Source of the DNA: Gammaproteobacteria bacterium
GTDB lineage: Bacteria; Pseudomonadota; Gammaproteobacteria; Steroidobacterales; Steroidobacteraceae
Assembly: GCA_030040525.1 (NCBI GenBank)
Contig: JASHTN010000462.1
Coordinates: 1-6,510 of the forward strand
DNA length: 6,510 bases
Direction: 5' to 3'
In this document: piece by piece, positions 6,191-6,510 of the stretch
Position numbering within the stretch: position 1 is the first letter of the stretch
Layout of the letters: each line of letters starts with the position of its first letter
The notes under the pieces: generated by a model
The model's database searches: none
What the model saw: only the letters and a program-made list of their open reading frames with translations
What the model was told of the DNA's origin: nothing
Translations under genes and position numbers: made by a program

Positions 6191-6410
6191 CGAGCGCCTG
6201 CCGCAATCGTGCCCACCGCGCCCGAACCTCGAGGATCCGCGGCTCGCGATCGGGCTCCGGGCCAAAAACACTCCGCGCAGCCATGAGCGCCCCCAGTTGC
6301 CGCAGCTTGGTCTCGATCGGTGTGCGCTGTAGCTCAGCGGCTTCGGCGTCCCGTACCAGTGCCCACCGCTCGAGGTAGGCCTGAGCCTGCTCGGGAGTCA
6401 CGCCAGCCAT
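6183..6410 (-). CDS. Small 75-residue helical protein coupled to the nucleotidyltransferase
   Basis: Function is not recognised. The protein is 75 residues, charged and predicted mostly helical. The N-terminal helix is TPEQAQAYLERWALVRDAEA (5-24), then RTPIETKLRQLGALMAARSVFG (29-50), a Pro/acidic turn (51-54) and a final helix EVRARWARLRQALGG (61-75). From memory, small proteins with an RTPxExKLRQLxALM core occur directly upstream of nucleotidyltransferase genes, which supports a real gene and a partner role; that recall needs a search. ATG 6410 is 8 bases after the stop of the PIN-domain gene, and its TGA overlaps the nucleotidyltransferase GTG, so the three are probably one transcript. The ribosome site is weak (GGGG about 11 bases upstream). 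It could be an antitoxin, a target or a subunit of the nucleotidyltransferase. Confidence 0.72.
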   Translation of the reverse strand: MAGVTPEQAQAYLERWALVRDAEAAELQRTPIETKLRQLGALMAARSVFGPEPDREPRILEVRARWARLRQALGG

Positions 6411-6418
6411 GGTTCATT

Positions 6419-6510
6419 CTACCCCGGGCCCCTGAACGGATTGAGAATCGGTGCACCGAGTTCGGCAACGTCCTCATCGTTGCGGGTGACAAGAGTGAGA
6501 ATGGGGCGGA
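6419..6510 (-). CDS. PIN-domain toxin (VapC/FitB-like), last 29 codons; 5' end outside window
   Basis: On the - strand a frame open from the right edge ends at TAG 6419-6421. It reads ILTLVTRNDEDVAELG, then APILNPF and RGPG. This is the usual end of VapC-type PIN ribonucleases, where an LxTRNxxD motif carries the last acidic metal-binding residues and a G-x(3-5)-NPF/NPW strand closes the fold. VapC proteins cut RNA, often initiator tRNA, and are held inactive by a VapB antitoxin usually encoded just upstream, which would be outside the window. Only about a fifth of the protein is visible, so the subfamily cannot be set. The stop lies 8 bases before the small 75-residue gene, which suggests shared transcription. 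Confidence 0.7.
   Translation of the reverse strand, partial: RPILTLVTRNDEDVAELGAPILNPFRGPG

Noticed and set aside
5723..6286. 187-residue + strand frame opposite the nucleotidyltransferase
   Set aside because: No recognisable motif; the - strand shows intact GG, DxD and third Asp motifs.
6416..6421. TAGAAT on the - strand as a -10 box giving a leaderless 75-residue gene
   Set aside because: It overlaps the stop of the PIN gene, has no -35 match at 16-18 bases, and co-transcription from upstream explains the arrangement more simply.

Overview
The window looks like chromosomal DNA from a GC-rich, free-living proteobacterium. A gammaproteobacterium of the Steroidobacter/Nevskia/Xanthomonas side is most likely. 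The reasons are a GspB-type secretion gene, a receiver-kinase fusion, a PEP-CTERM protein (which implies an exosortase system elsewhere) and strongly G/C-ending codons. This is inferred from family content; no taxonomic search was run. I see no rRNA, tRNA, insertion sequence, CRISPR array or clear intrinsic terminator.

Left part, + strand: the 3' end of a gspB-like gene (3-377) encodes the C-terminal domain of a type II secretion accessory protein. After about 100 bases comes a 470-residue protein (478-1890) that joins a receiver domain lacking its phospho-acceptor aspartate to a complete serine/threonine kinase domain.

Middle part, - strand: a secreted PEP-CTERM-type protein (1943-2704) faces the kinase gene end to end. 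Upstream of it, in the same direction, is a membrane transporter of the NTP/NDP-exchange (ATP/ADP translocase-like) family (2826 to about 4142). Its most plausible start is an unusual CTG placed behind a good ribosome binding site. A regulatory gap of about 330 bases separates it from a divergent GT4-type glycosyltransferase (4479-5621, + strand), which has a near-consensus sigma-70 promoter in the gap.

Right part, - strand: a compact cluster reads right to left. It holds the last 29 codons of a PIN-domain (VapC-like) toxin (6419 to window edge), a 75-residue helical protein (6183-6410), and an AbiEii/MNT-like nucleotidyltransferase (5600-6190) whose GTG start overlaps the previous stop. This resembles a toxin-antitoxin or defence module and is the most interesting part of the window. 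The small protein has no function I can name. The nucleotidyltransferase gene overlaps the glycosyltransferase gene tail to tail by 22 bases.

The blocks probably act separately: secretion assembly, kinase signalling, surface or matrix protein export, nucleotide-like transport, glycan or glycolipid synthesis, and a toxin-type module.
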